A stretch of DNA of 8,290 nt from positions 49,110 through 57,399 of the forward strand of contig PAHL01000028.1 of assembly GCA_002711185.1 (NCBI GenBank), given 5' to 3'. Position numbers and translations under genes: made by a program. Below the pieces are notes generated by a model, which saw only the letters and a program-made list of their open reading frames with translations, had not been told where the DNA came from and searched no databases. Positions 1 to 6,911 of the stretch are shown piece by piece. The first letter of the stretch is position 1. The number at the start of each line of letters is the position of its first letter. This DNA is from Flavobacteriaceae bacterium (GTDB taxonomy: Bacteria; Bacteroidota; Bacteroidia; Flavobacteriales; Flavobacteriaceae).

Positions 1-1
1 A

Positions 2-688
2 ATATTTCCAATTGGCCAACTAAGAAAAAATGAAGTTAGAGAAATTGCCAAAGCTGAGGGTTTAGTAACTGCTGAAAAAAAAGATTCTCAAGGCCTGTGC
101 TTTATTGGAAAAGTTAAATTACCAGAATTTTTGCAACAAAAATTGATTCCAAAGAGCGGAGATGTTATTCAAATCCCCGCAAAATTAAAGAACTATGATA
201 ATTACAGGTCTATATCATCAAAATCAGACTTAAATAAAGACCTAGCAAGTCCCTATGAGTATAAATTATCTGATGGAGAAAAAATCGGAAATCATATCGG
301 AGCATATTTTTACACTATTGGTCAAAGAAAGGGACTTGCTATAGGTGGAACCAAACAACCCTTATTTGTTATTAAGACAGATATAAATAGAAATGTTGTA
401 TATGTTGGTGAAGGAAAAAATCACCCTGGTCTTTATCGTAAAGCTCTTAGAGTCTTGAAATCAGAAATCCATTGGATTAGAGAAGATAAAAAATTAATGG
501 ATGGTCAATCGGTTAATTACATGACCAGAATTCGTTATCGTCAACCACTTACATCAGCTAAATTAGTTCAAAATGAAGATTTTTTATATGTTTTTTTTGA
601 AGACCAACAGTTATCAATTACTCCAGGTCAATTTATAGCTTGGTATCACAAAGAAGAACTTATTGGCTCCGGAACAATCTTTGAATAA
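2..688 (+). CDS. mnmA: tRNA-specific 2-thiouridylase MnmA, 3' part (5' end outside window)
   Basis: MnmA uses ATP and a sulfur carrier to put sulfur on U34 of Lys, Glu and Gln tRNAs in the cytoplasm. The frame is open from base 2, so the C-terminal 228 residues are present and the N-terminal PP-loop ATP-binding domain lies off the left edge. Visible near the start are FPIGQLRKNEVR and then KKDSQGLCFIGK. The Cys encoded at 98-100 matches the second catalytic cysteine of the family (Cys199 in E. coli), which carries the persulfide. Further on are GQRKGLAIGG, HPGLYR, RIRYRQPL and a C-terminal beta-barrel ending GQFIAWY..EELIGSG. The stretch between the Cys motif and GQRKG is longer than in E. 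coli, as I recall from Bacteroidota MnmA. A TTG at 131 is internal, not a start. The gene converges on lysA with a 15-bp gap. Identification is secure. Confidence 0.96.
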   Translation: MFPIGQLRKNEVREIAKAEGLVTAEKKDSQGLCFIGKVKLPEFLQQKLIPKSGDVIQIPAKLKNYDNYRSISSKSDLNKDLASPYEYKLSDGEKIGNHIGAYFYTIGQRKGLAIGGTKQPLFVIKTDINRNVVYVGEGKNHPGLYRKALRVLKSEIHWIREDKKLMDGQSVNYMTRIRYRQPLTSAKLVQNEDFLYVFFEDQQLSITPGQFIAWYHKEELIGSGTIFE

Positions 689-703
689 TTAATAAAATAT
701 CTT

Positions 704-1924
704 TTAAAAATTAATTTCAATTTGTTTATTAATTATATCCTCAAATTTTTCTCTTTCCCTTATAAGTTTGGCCTCATTATTGTACCATAAAACCTCTGCA
801 GGCTTCAATCGTGAATTGTAGTTGTTTGACATAGAGAAACAGTACGCTCCAGCATTTTTAAAAACTAGAATATCTCCCTCAGAAATTTCTTCGATTTCTC
901 TGTTATTTCCAAAAGTATCTGTCTCGCATATATAACCTACAACAGAGTAAAACCTTTTTTTACCAAGGTTATTTGATAAATTGTATATTTCATGAAAAGA
1001 GTTGTAAAACATTGGTCTTATAAAATGATTAAAACCACTATCTACTTGCGCAAAAATAGTAGATGTTGTTTGCTTTAGTGAATTAACAGAAGTCAAAAAA
1101 TAACCAGATTCACTTACTAAAAATTTACCTGGTTCAAATGCTAATTCAACTTGTTTACCATAATTTTTAATAAATTTTTTGAATCTTACAGTTAGTTTTT
1201 CCCCTAATTCTTCAATATTGGTCTCTTTGTCACCTTCTTTGTATGAAACTTTGAAACCACTTCCAAAGTCAATAAAATCAAGATTTTTAAAATACATTGC
1301 ATTTTTAAATAAAATTTCTGATGCATAAAGAAAAACTTCGATATCAAGAATATCACTACCTGTATGCATGTGAATTCCATTTATATTCATTTTAGTGTTT
1401 TCAACTATCCTATTGAGATGAGGAATTTGATGAATTGAAATACCAAATTTAGAATCAATGTGACCAACTGAAATATTAGAATTTCCGCCAGCCATAACAT
1501 GGGGGTTTATTCTAACACAAACAGGGATTTTTGGATATTTACTTCCAAATTGTTCAAGAAGAGACAAGTTATCAATGTTAATTTGAACTCCTGTTTTCGA
1601 AACTTTTTCTACCTCATCAAAAGACACTCCATTTGGAGTATAAATTATTTTTTTTGGATCAAAACCAGCCATTAATCCTAATTCAACTTCTTGAATCGAT
1701 ACTGTATCAAGACCAGTTCCAAGTTTTTTCATAAATTTTAAAATTGAAATATTGGATAGAGCTTTTACAGCAAAATGTATTCTTAAACTGGAAATACCAG
1801 AAAAAGCATTTTTAAGTCTGTTATATTGTGATTTAATTTTGTTGGAATCATACACATAAACTGGACTACCAAATTTTTTTGAAATATCTAATAAATCTTT
1901 ATTTTTCAATTGAATTTTTTTCAA
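704..1924 (-). CDS. lysA: Diaminopimelate decarboxylase, PLP-dependent (last step of lysine synthesis)
   Basis: LysA decarboxylates meso-diaminopimelate to L-lysine in the cytoplasm. It is a fold-type III PLP enzyme with an alanine-racemase-like barrel and a C-terminal beta domain. The 406 residues contain HFAVKALSN with the PLP lysine at about K54, HIDSKFG at 155-161, HMHTGSD at 186-191, the phosphate-binding DFGSGF at 219-224, EPGKFLVSE at 264-272, the active-site CETD at 333-336 contributed to the partner subunit, and GAYCFSMS..YN at 359-370. Length and wording fit Bacteroidota LysA. The start is unusual: the frame has no ATG between the upstream stop (1970-1972) and codon 65, so TTG at 1924 or TTG at 1909 (codon 6) must be used. 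Both fit the family, whose conserved region begins around DLLDIS..FGSPVYVYD. The gene is divergent from sucC and convergent with mnmA. No lysine riboswitch is visible upstream. Confidence 0.95.
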   Translation of the reverse strand: MKKIQLKNKDLLDISKKFGSPVYVYDSNKIKSQYNRLKNAFSGISSLRIHFAVKALSNISILKFMKKLGTGLDTVSIQEVELGLMAGFDPKKIIYTPNGVSFDEVEKVSKTGVQINIDNLSLLEQFGSKYPKIPVCVRINPHVMAGGNSNISVGHIDSKFGISIHQIPHLNRIVENTKMNINGIHMHTGSDILDIEVFLYASEILFKNAMYFKNLDFIDFGSGFKVSYKEGDKETNIEELGEKLTVRFKKFIKNYGKQVELAFEPGKFLVSESGYFLTSVNSLKQTTSTIFAQVDSGFNHFIRPMFYNSFHEIYNLSNNLGKKRFYSVVGYICETDTFGNNREIEEISEGDILVFKNAGAYCFSMSNNYNSRLKPAEVLWYNNEAKLIREREKFEDIINKQIEINF

Positions 1925-1956
1925 ATTTATAAATATGCAAACAATTAAAGTCCAAA
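1922..1956 (-). promoter_or_regulatory. Possible lysA promoter (Bacteroidota type) overlapping the annotated TTG start
   Basis: On the minus strand TAAATTTG (1929 down to 1922) matches the Bacteroidota -7 consensus TAnnTTTG. A TTTG lies 23 bp upstream (1956-1953), at the long end of the accepted -33 spacing. The -7 element ends on the TTG proposed as the lysA start, so a transcript from it would begin near 1916 and favour the second TTG at 1909. Such an octamer is expected by chance fairly often in DNA this AT-rich, so this is only a candidate. Confidence 0.25.
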
Positions 1957-2042
1957 TAGAAAAAATATATCATAATGACTTGAACTTGTTAAAATTTTGA
2001 ATAAAAAAAATAATAAACCTAGTCTAATATCATATTGATTTT

Positions 2043-2050
2043 TACTTTTG
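2043..2050 (+). promoter_or_regulatory. Candidate sucC promoter -7 element
   Basis: TACTTTTG is an exact match to the Bacteroidota -7 consensus TAnnTTTG and ends 20 bp before the sucC ATG. This predicts a 5' leader of roughly 15 nt that is A/T-rich and has no Shine-Dalgarno sequence. No TTG is found at the expected -33 spacing, so the promoter is only half supported. The rest of the 146-bp lysA-sucC spacer shows no gene, repeat or structured leader. Confidence 0.4.
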
Positions 2051-2070
2051 TTTCAACTAAATTTTTGTAA

Positions 2071-3264
2071 ATGAACTTACATGAATACCAAGGAAAAAAT
2101 ATTCTAGAGAATTTTGGGGTTGGAATTCAACGAGGTTTTATTGCATCAAGCCCAAAAGAGGCTATTAATTCTGCAAAAAAATTAACTGAATTAACTAACA
2201 CAAAATTTTATGTTATAAAAGCACAAATTCATGCTGGTGGGAGAGGGAAAGGCGGTGGAGTAAAATTGGCAAAATCTTTCAGAGATGTAGAGAATATCTC
2301 CAAAGATATAATTGGGATGAGTTTAATTACTCCTCAGACTCCTCCAGAGGGAAAAAAAGTTAGTAAAATTTTAATTGCAGAGGATGTCTATTATTCAGGT
2401 GAATCTGAACCAAAAGAGTTTTATGTCTCTATTCTATTGAATAGATCAATTGGAAAAAATATGATAATGTATTCTACTGAGGGAGGGATGGATATTGAAT
2501 CAGTTGCTGATAAAACTCCTCACTTGATATTTAATGAAGAAATTGATTCTGCTATGGGCCTTCTTCCTTTTCAAGCCCGAAAAATTGCCTTTAATCTTGG
2601 ACTCAAGGGTAAAGCTTTTAAATCAATGATAAAATTTATATCTAATCTCTATAAAGCCTATGTGGGATCTGATGCGACTTTATTTGAAATTAATCCTGTA
2701 CTTAAAACTGCAGATAATAATATAATTGCAGTTGATGCGAAAGTAAGTATCGATGACAACGCTTTATTTCGACATCCAGATTATATTGAGCTAAGAGATT
2801 TTGAAGAAGAAAACCCTGTAGAAGTTGAAGCTGACAAAGCAGGCTTAAATTATGTAGATTTAGATGGGAATGTTGGTTGTATGGTCAACGGTGCTGGACT
2901 TGCCATGGCTACTATGGATTTGATTAAACAATCAGGTGGAGCTCCAGCAAATTTTTTAGATGTAGGAGGAACAGCCGATGCTAAAAGGGTTGAACTTGCT
3001 TTTCGTCTAATTTTAAAAGATCCAAATGTAAAAGCTATTTTGGTTAATATTTTTGGAGGTATTGTTAGGTGTGATAGAGTTGCTCAAGGAATAATTGATG
3101 CCTACAAGAATATCGGAGATAACATAAAAGTTCCAATTATTGTCAGATTGCAAGGTACCAACTCTGAATCAGCTAAAACTTTAATTCAAAATTCAAACCT
3201 AGATGTGATAGCTGCTACAGCTTTTGAAGAGGCAGCAATTAAGGTTCAAGAAGTATTGGGGTAA
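2071..3264 (+). CDS. sucC: Succinate-CoA ligase (ADP-forming) beta subunit
   Basis: SucC is the ATP-grasp subunit of succinyl-CoA synthetase. With the alpha subunit SucD it interconverts succinyl-CoA, ADP and phosphate with succinate, CoA and ATP in the TCA cycle. The 397 residues are full length for the family (388 in E. coli). Visible are the start signature MNLHEYQGK, the nucleotide-binding segment VIKAQIHAGGRGKGGG at 48-63 (K50 and the Gly-rich loop), GGMDIE near 138-143, FEINP at about 205-209, DAKVSIDDNA at about 222-231, VNGAGLAMATMD in the CoA-ligase domain, FLDVGGTAD, NIFGGIVRCD and IIVRLQGTN near the C-terminus. The ATG is fixed by the conserved N-terminus. No sucD is adjacent, so the partner must be encoded elsewhere. 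The stop codon abuts the uvrB stop on the other strand with no base between them. Confidence 0.98.
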   Translation: MNLHEYQGKNILENFGVGIQRGFIASSPKEAINSAKKLTELTNTKFYVIKAQIHAGGRGKGGGVKLAKSFRDVENISKDIIGMSLITPQTPPEGKKVSKILIAEDVYYSGESEPKEFYVSILLNRSIGKNMIMYSTEGGMDIESVADKTPHLIFNEEIDSAMGLLPFQARKIAFNLGLKGKAFKSMIKFISNLYKAYVGSDATLFEINPVLKTADNNIIAVDAKVSIDDNALFRHPDYIELRDFEEENPVEVEADKAGLNYVDLDGNVGCMVNGAGLAMATMDLIKQSGGAPANFLDVGGTADAKRVELAFRLILKDPNVKAILVNIFGGIVRCDRVAQGIIDAYKNIGDNIKVPIIVRLQGTNSESAKTLIQNSNLDVIAATAFEEAAIKVQEVLG

Positions 3265-5262
3265 TTATAATTTATTTTTTTTAGTCCGAAGAAACTTAAT
3301 TTCATCTCTTAATGACGCTGCTTTTAGAAAGTCTAATTCTTTAGCAGCCTTTTCCATTTTTATCCTTGTTTCTCTGATTGCTTTTTCAAAATCATCCTTT
3401 TTCTTAAACTTTTTGATTGAAAATGAAAGTTTTTGTTCCTCAATCTCTTTAGAGTATGATGAAATTGAGTTTTTAGATAATACGTTGTCTAGTGATTTAT
3501 TAAGAGGTTGAGGATTTTTATTATTTAAAAAATTGTACTCTTTTTGTTTTTTTCTTCTGTAATTGGTTTCGTTAATAGTTTTATCCATACTCTTAGTTAA
3601 TCTATCTGCATACATTATTGCTTTTCCATTAATATTTCTTGCAGCTCTTCCAACTGTTTGAGTTAAAGATCTTGAGCTTCTTAAAAATCCTTCCTTGTCA
3701 GCATCTATAATTGCTACTAATGACACCTCAGGGAGGTCAAGACCCTCTCTTAACAAGTTAACTCCAATCAAAACATCGAACCTACCTAAACGGAGATCTT
3801 GCATGATTTCTATTCTTTCTAAAGTATCTATATCGCTATGTATATATCTACACCTTATATTAATTTTTGTTAAATATTCAGATAATTCTTCAGCCATTCT
3901 TTTGGTTAGCGTGGTTACAAGTATTCGTTCTTCAATTATAACACGTTTTTGAATTTCATCAATTAAATCGTCAATTTGGTTTCGGCTGGGTCTAACTTCA
4001 ATTTTAGGGTCTAAGAGACCTGTTGGTCTAATTATTTGCTCGACAATATGACCTTCAGTCTTTTGAATTTCAAAATCTGCTGGAGTAGCACTTACGTATA
4101 AGACATTATTTTGTAAACTTTCAAATTCCTCAAATTTTAACGGTCTATTATCCATTGCTGCTGGTAAACGAAAACCATAATTAACAAGGTTTTCTTTTCT
4201 TGACCTATCTCCTCCATACATGGCATGAACTTGGGAAACTGTTACATGGCTTTCATCAATTACCATAAGGTAATCTTTTGGAAAATAATCTAATAAACAA
4301 AAAGGCCTGGTGCCAGGGCTCCTTCCGTCCAAGTATCTTGAATAATTTTCAATTCCCGAGCAATACCCTAATTCTTTTATCATCTCTAAATCAAACTCGG
4401 TTCTTTCTTTTAATCGTTTGGCTTCGAGGTGTTTGCCAATCTCAATAAAATAATCAACCTGTTTAACAAGATCAATTTGTATTTGATTAATTGCACTTTG
4501 TAAAATATCTGGTGATGTTACAAATATATTTGCTGGAAATAATGTAACTATTTTTTTATTCTCAATAATTGTATTGTTGATTGGGTCAAATAATTCAATT
4601 TCTTCGATTTCATCTCCAAAAAAATGAATTTTATATGCTGAATCAGAATATCCTGGGTAAACATCAATTATATCCCCTTGAACTCTAAAATTACCTCTAT
4701 CAAAAATACCAGTTGTTCTTGAGTACAAACTCTGAACTAATTTTTTTAAAAGTTTTGTTCTAGATATTTTTTGATTTTGCTTAATTATTATGATGTTTTT
4801 TTGAAACTCAACAGGATTTCCAATTCCATAAAGACATGAAACCGATGCAACTACTATTATATCTCTTCTCCCTGAAAGCAATGAAGATGTGGTACTTAGT
4901 CTTAATTTTTCTATTTCCTCGTTAATGGATAGATCTTTTTCAATATAAACCCCACTCACTGGCATATAAGCTTCTGGTTGATAATAATCATAATATGAAA
5001 CAAAATATTCTACAGCATTGTTTGGAAAAAATTGTTTAAACTCAGAATAAAGTTGAGCAGCTAAAGTTTTATTATGTGCCAAAACTAATGTAGGTTTTTT
5101 AAGATTTTGAATAACATTAGCCACTGTAAAAGTTTTTCCTGAACCAGTAACTCCCTGTAGCACCATATTTTCAAAACTACTATTAAACCCAGATGTGATC
5201 TCTTTAATAGCCTCAGGTTGATCACCAGTTGGATTAAAATCAGAAAAAATTTTGAATTCCAT
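3265..5262 (-). CDS. uvrB: Excinuclease ABC subunit B (UvrB), nucleotide excision repair
   Basis: UvrB is the damage-verifying, helicase-fold subunit of bacterial nucleotide excision repair. UvrA loads it at lesions and it then recruits UvrC for incision. The 665 residues are full length and intact. In order they show FNPTGDQPEAI at 9-19, Walker A GVTGSGKT at 37-44, the aromatic beta-hairpin region (SYYDYYQPEAY, 89-99) that inserts between DNA strands, Walker B DESH at 336-339, VSATPADFE at 390-398, motif V VNLLREGLDLPE at 501-512, motif VI QTVGRAARN at 535-543, and a C-terminal UVR domain (about 625-660) that contacts UvrC or UvrA. The ATG at 5262 gives the standard MEFKIFSDF..TGDQP start. 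It stands alone behind a good candidate promoter and is divergent from the 354-aa gene. No LexA-like palindrome is evident upstream, so SOS control is not supported by the sequence. Confidence 0.98.
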   Translation of the reverse strand: MEFKIFSDFNPTGDQPEAIKEITSGFNSSFENMVLQGVTGSGKTFTVANVIQNLKKPTLVLAHNKTLAAQLYSEFKQFFPNNAVEYFVSYYDYYQPEAYMPVSGVYIEKDLSINEEIEKLRLSTTSSLLSGRRDIIVVASVSCLYGIGNPVEFQKNIIIIKQNQKISRTKLLKKLVQSLYSRTTGIFDRGNFRVQGDIIDVYPGYSDSAYKIHFFGDEIEEIELFDPINNTIIENKKIVTLFPANIFVTSPDILQSAINQIQIDLVKQVDYFIEIGKHLEAKRLKERTEFDLEMIKELGYCSGIENYSRYLDGRSPGTRPFCLLDYFPKDYLMVIDESHVTVSQVHAMYGGDRSRKENLVNYGFRLPAAMDNRPLKFEEFESLQNNVLYVSATPADFEIQKTEGHIVEQIIRPTGLLDPKIEVRPSRNQIDDLIDEIQKRVIIEERILVTTLTKRMAEELSEYLTKINIRCRYIHSDIDTLERIEIMQDLRLGRFDVLIGVNLLREGLDLPEVSLVAIIDADKEGFLRSSRSLTQTVGRAARNINGKAIMYADRLTKSMDKTINETNYRRKKQKEYNFLNNKNPQPLNKSLDNVLSKNSISSYSKEIEEQKLSFSIKKFKKKDDFEKAIRETRIKMEKAAKELDFLKAASLRDEIKFLRTKKNKL

Positions 5263-5279
5263 TTAAGATTATTTGATTA

Positions 5280-5308
5280 CAAAAATATATTTTTTTATTA
5301 CTTTTCAA
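5280..5308 (-). promoter_or_regulatory. Candidate uvrB promoter, Bacteroidota -33/-7 type
   Basis: Reading the minus strand, TTG (5308-5306) is followed after 18 bp by TATTTTTG (5287-5280). This matches the Bacteroidota pattern TTG-N17 to 23-TAnnTTTG. The -7 element ends 17 bp before the uvrB ATG, predicting a short leader of about 10 nt. It is the best promoter match in the window. The remaining 123-bp spacer is A/T-rich, and no exact TAnnTTTG was found on the plus strand for the gene at 5386. Confidence 0.5.
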
Positions 5309-5385
5309 GCCATTAATTTATAATGACTAATTTTAGTTTATTAATTAATGTTAAAAATTTTTTTGTTAAACATCATTAGATTAAA

Positions 5386-6450
5386 ATGAAAAAACTTATT
5401 TCCAAAAAAAAACCTTTTTACCCCATTAATAATTTGTTAAAAACCTATCTAATTGATTTTAATAGATGGATTAATGTTCCAATTTCCTATGATGATTTAT
5501 TAAGATTTCAAGGCAGCATAAATGTATACGATAATAACGACAAAGACACCCTGTGGACTAGAGTTTATTATTCAGATAGTGAGCTTAAAGAAATTGATTA
5601 TAATCTTAAAAAAATATATACTATTTTACATTCTGATGGAAACGAATCTAATTTAACTTATTTGAATATTGACGCTATTGATTATTGTACTTTTGGTAAT
5701 TCAAAACCATTTAGAATAAAAGTTAGAAATATTCTAAATGATAACTTCACTTATTTTTATATAAAAAAAACTGATTCCTCAAGGGTGTTTGGTCTAGAGT
5801 TTGAGCATATGCTATCTCCTTACAATTTAAATTTTTTTGTTAATGAAACTACACTAGTTGAGGAGCATATTTCTGGAATTCCTGGAGATATTTTCATTAA
5901 AGAAATGCTCTCTAAATGTTCGGATTCTCAAAAATCTCAAATTGCTAAGGAGTATGTAAAATTTAATGAAAGATGTATGATCAGATTATTGGGAGATATG
6001 AGAGCATATAATTATGTAATTGTTCCTATTCATGATTTTGATCAAGTTATATATAAAATAAGAGCTATTGATTTTGATCAGCAAAGTTTTGAAGGAAGGT
6101 TTTCAGTTTATCGTCCACAATTTTTTAAAGAGAATCAACCATTAATTAAAATGATTCAAAAGAAGTTGACACACGATTCAATTGATCAATATAAAATTGA
6201 GGAAAGATCGATTGTTGCAAAAAGAATAATTAGTAATGAAGAAAAAATAAATCAGTTATTAATTTCAATGAAAGAAAAGCCAATCTCAAATAAGGAAAAT
6301 CTTGATAAATTAAAATTGGAAATATATAAATTTACAAAACATAAAGATTTCAAAAACAGTGTTTCAATGGGAGACCTTATGGGTGCTTCACTATCTTTTT
6401 TAAAAAGAAATTATAAAAACATAAAGCCAATTTCTAAATTAAGAAATTAA
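5386..6450 (+). CDS. Uncharacterised 354-aa protein with a kinase-like (PKL/APH-type) core
   Basis: I cannot assign a named family. The protein has no signal peptide or membrane segment and is probably cytoplasmic. Residues 109-235 read in the order of a protein-kinase-like fold. A strand ending FYIKKTD (K127/K128) could hold the ATP-binding Lys, followed by a helix with E138/E140 (GLEFEHML). LVEEHISGIPGD (157-168) resembles the hinge of aminoglycoside phosphotransferases. LLGDMRAYNYVIV (201-213) puts D204 and N209 at the D-x4-N spacing of the kinase catalytic loop, and IRAIDFDQQ (225-233) resembles the metal-binding strand. No clear glycine-rich loop is seen. Residues 1-108 and the charged helical tail (about 245-354) are unassigned. 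The ATG is the first in frame after a TAG at 5377. A run of nine A spans codons 7-9. It is divergent from uvrB, and its stop overlaps the next gene's stop by 4 bp. Coding is very likely; kinase activity is inference. Confidence 0.85.
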   Translation: MKKLISKKKPFYPINNLLKTYLIDFNRWINVPISYDDLLRFQGSINVYDNNDKDTLWTRVYYSDSELKEIDYNLKKIYTILHSDGNESNLTYLNIDAIDYCTFGNSKPFRIKVRNILNDNFTYFYIKKTDSSRVFGLEFEHMLSPYNLNFFVNETTLVEEHISGIPGDIFIKEMLSKCSDSQKSQIAKEYVKFNERCMIRLLGDMRAYNYVIVPIHDFDQVIYKIRAIDFDQQSFEGRFSVYRPQFFKENQPLIKMIQKKLTHDSIDQYKIEERSIVAKRIISNEEKINQLLISMKEKPISNKENLDKLKLEIYKFTKHKDFKNSVSMGDLMGASLSFLKRNYKNIKPISKLRN

Positions 6451-6911
6451 TAGTTGTAATCATAATCTTCACCGTCCTCTATATCATCACTTTTTTCTGA
6501 ATTTATAAAGGTTTTATTAGGGGCAATTTTTGGAACTTTTCCTTGAGTAAAAACTACATTTGGATAATTTTTATGTTTTAGAGGTTCAGTAAATTCAACA
6601 ACTTCAATGTAAAAAGTCCAAAGTGCTAAAAAATCGTAAACGAATATTAGACGTCTTTTTTTTTTGTTAAAAAAACTATTTAAAGTATCCTTCGAGTAGT
6701 TTTTTTCTTCATCTAATTCAATTAAATTCATTTCAGCACCCTGTTTCCAGTTTTCATCGGCTTCAAAAAACGAGGCCATTTCTTTATCTTCAAAACCATA
6801 TGATTTAGTAATGAAAAGACTTAAATCTTCAAATAATGAATTATCATCAATTTCTATGTCTCTAATTACATCATCTTCTACATCAAGTATTGTTCTAATT
6901 CTTAATATCAT
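6447..6911 (-). CDS. Plasmid pRiA4b ORF-3-like family protein, function unknown
   Basis: This 154-residue protein resembles the pRiA4b ORF-3 / IS1096 passenger-like family as found in Flavobacteriia chromosomes. Its biochemical role is unknown, and the name reflects only where the family was first seen. Visible are an N-terminal beta-strand pair (ILRIRTILDVEDDVIRDIEI), a helix region leading to FGFEDKEMASFF-like wording (YGFEDKEMASFF, about 38-49), W55, and the core FVYDFLALWTFYIEV (about 90-104), equivalent to the family YDFGDxWxH motif but lacking its G, D and H. A strongly acidic Asp/Glu/Tyr tail closes it. The ATG at 6911 lies inside the end of ctaA (17-bp overlap), so it is translationally linked to the cca-ctaA run. 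An A10 tract (minus strand, 6665-6656) falls mid-gene, but the frame is intact. No transposase or other mobile-element sign is nearby. Confidence 0.8.
   Translation of the reverse strand: MILRIRTILDVEDDVIRDIEIDDNSLFEDLSLFITKSYGFEDKEMASFFEADENWKQGAEMNLIELDEEKNYSKDTLNSFFNKKKRRLIFVYDFLALWTFYIEVVEFTEPLKHKNYPNVVFTQGKVPKIAPNKTFINSEKSDDIEDGEDYDYNY

Noticed and set aside
131..133. TTG as the start of a short mnmA-like gene
   Set aside because: The frame is open upstream to base 2 and encodes conserved MnmA sequence including the catalytic Cys, so this is an internal Leu.
687..716. Inverted repeat AATTAAT / ATTAATT around the mnmA and lysA stops, a possible bidirectional terminator
   Set aside because: The stem is all A/T, has a 16-nt gap between its arms and lacks a clean U-tract hairpin. 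In DNA this AT-rich such repeats are expected by chance.
1925..2070. Lysine riboswitch or small RNA between lysA and sucC
   Set aside because: The spacer is only 146 bp, nearly all A/T, and shows no GC-containing helices or L-box-like conserved segments.
3224..3511. Open frame on the plus strand opposite the end of uvrB
   Set aside because: It is antisense to the conserved UVR-domain coding region of uvrB, overlaps the sucC end, and resembles no protein; a shadow frame.
3695..3952. Open plus-strand frame inside uvrB
   Set aside because: It lies wholly antisense to conserved helicase motifs of uvrB and has low-complexity composition; a shadow frame.
5319..5324. TATAAT hexamer as a sigma-70 -10 box for the 354-aa gene
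   Set aside because: Bacteroidota primary sigma factors recognise TAnnTTTG rather than TATAAT, no fitting -35 is seen, and the hexamer is common by chance here.
6447..6911. Mobile element suggested by the pRiA4b/IS1096 family name
   Set aside because: There is no transposase, terminal inverted repeat or target duplication, and the gene is embedded by overlap in a housekeeping run.
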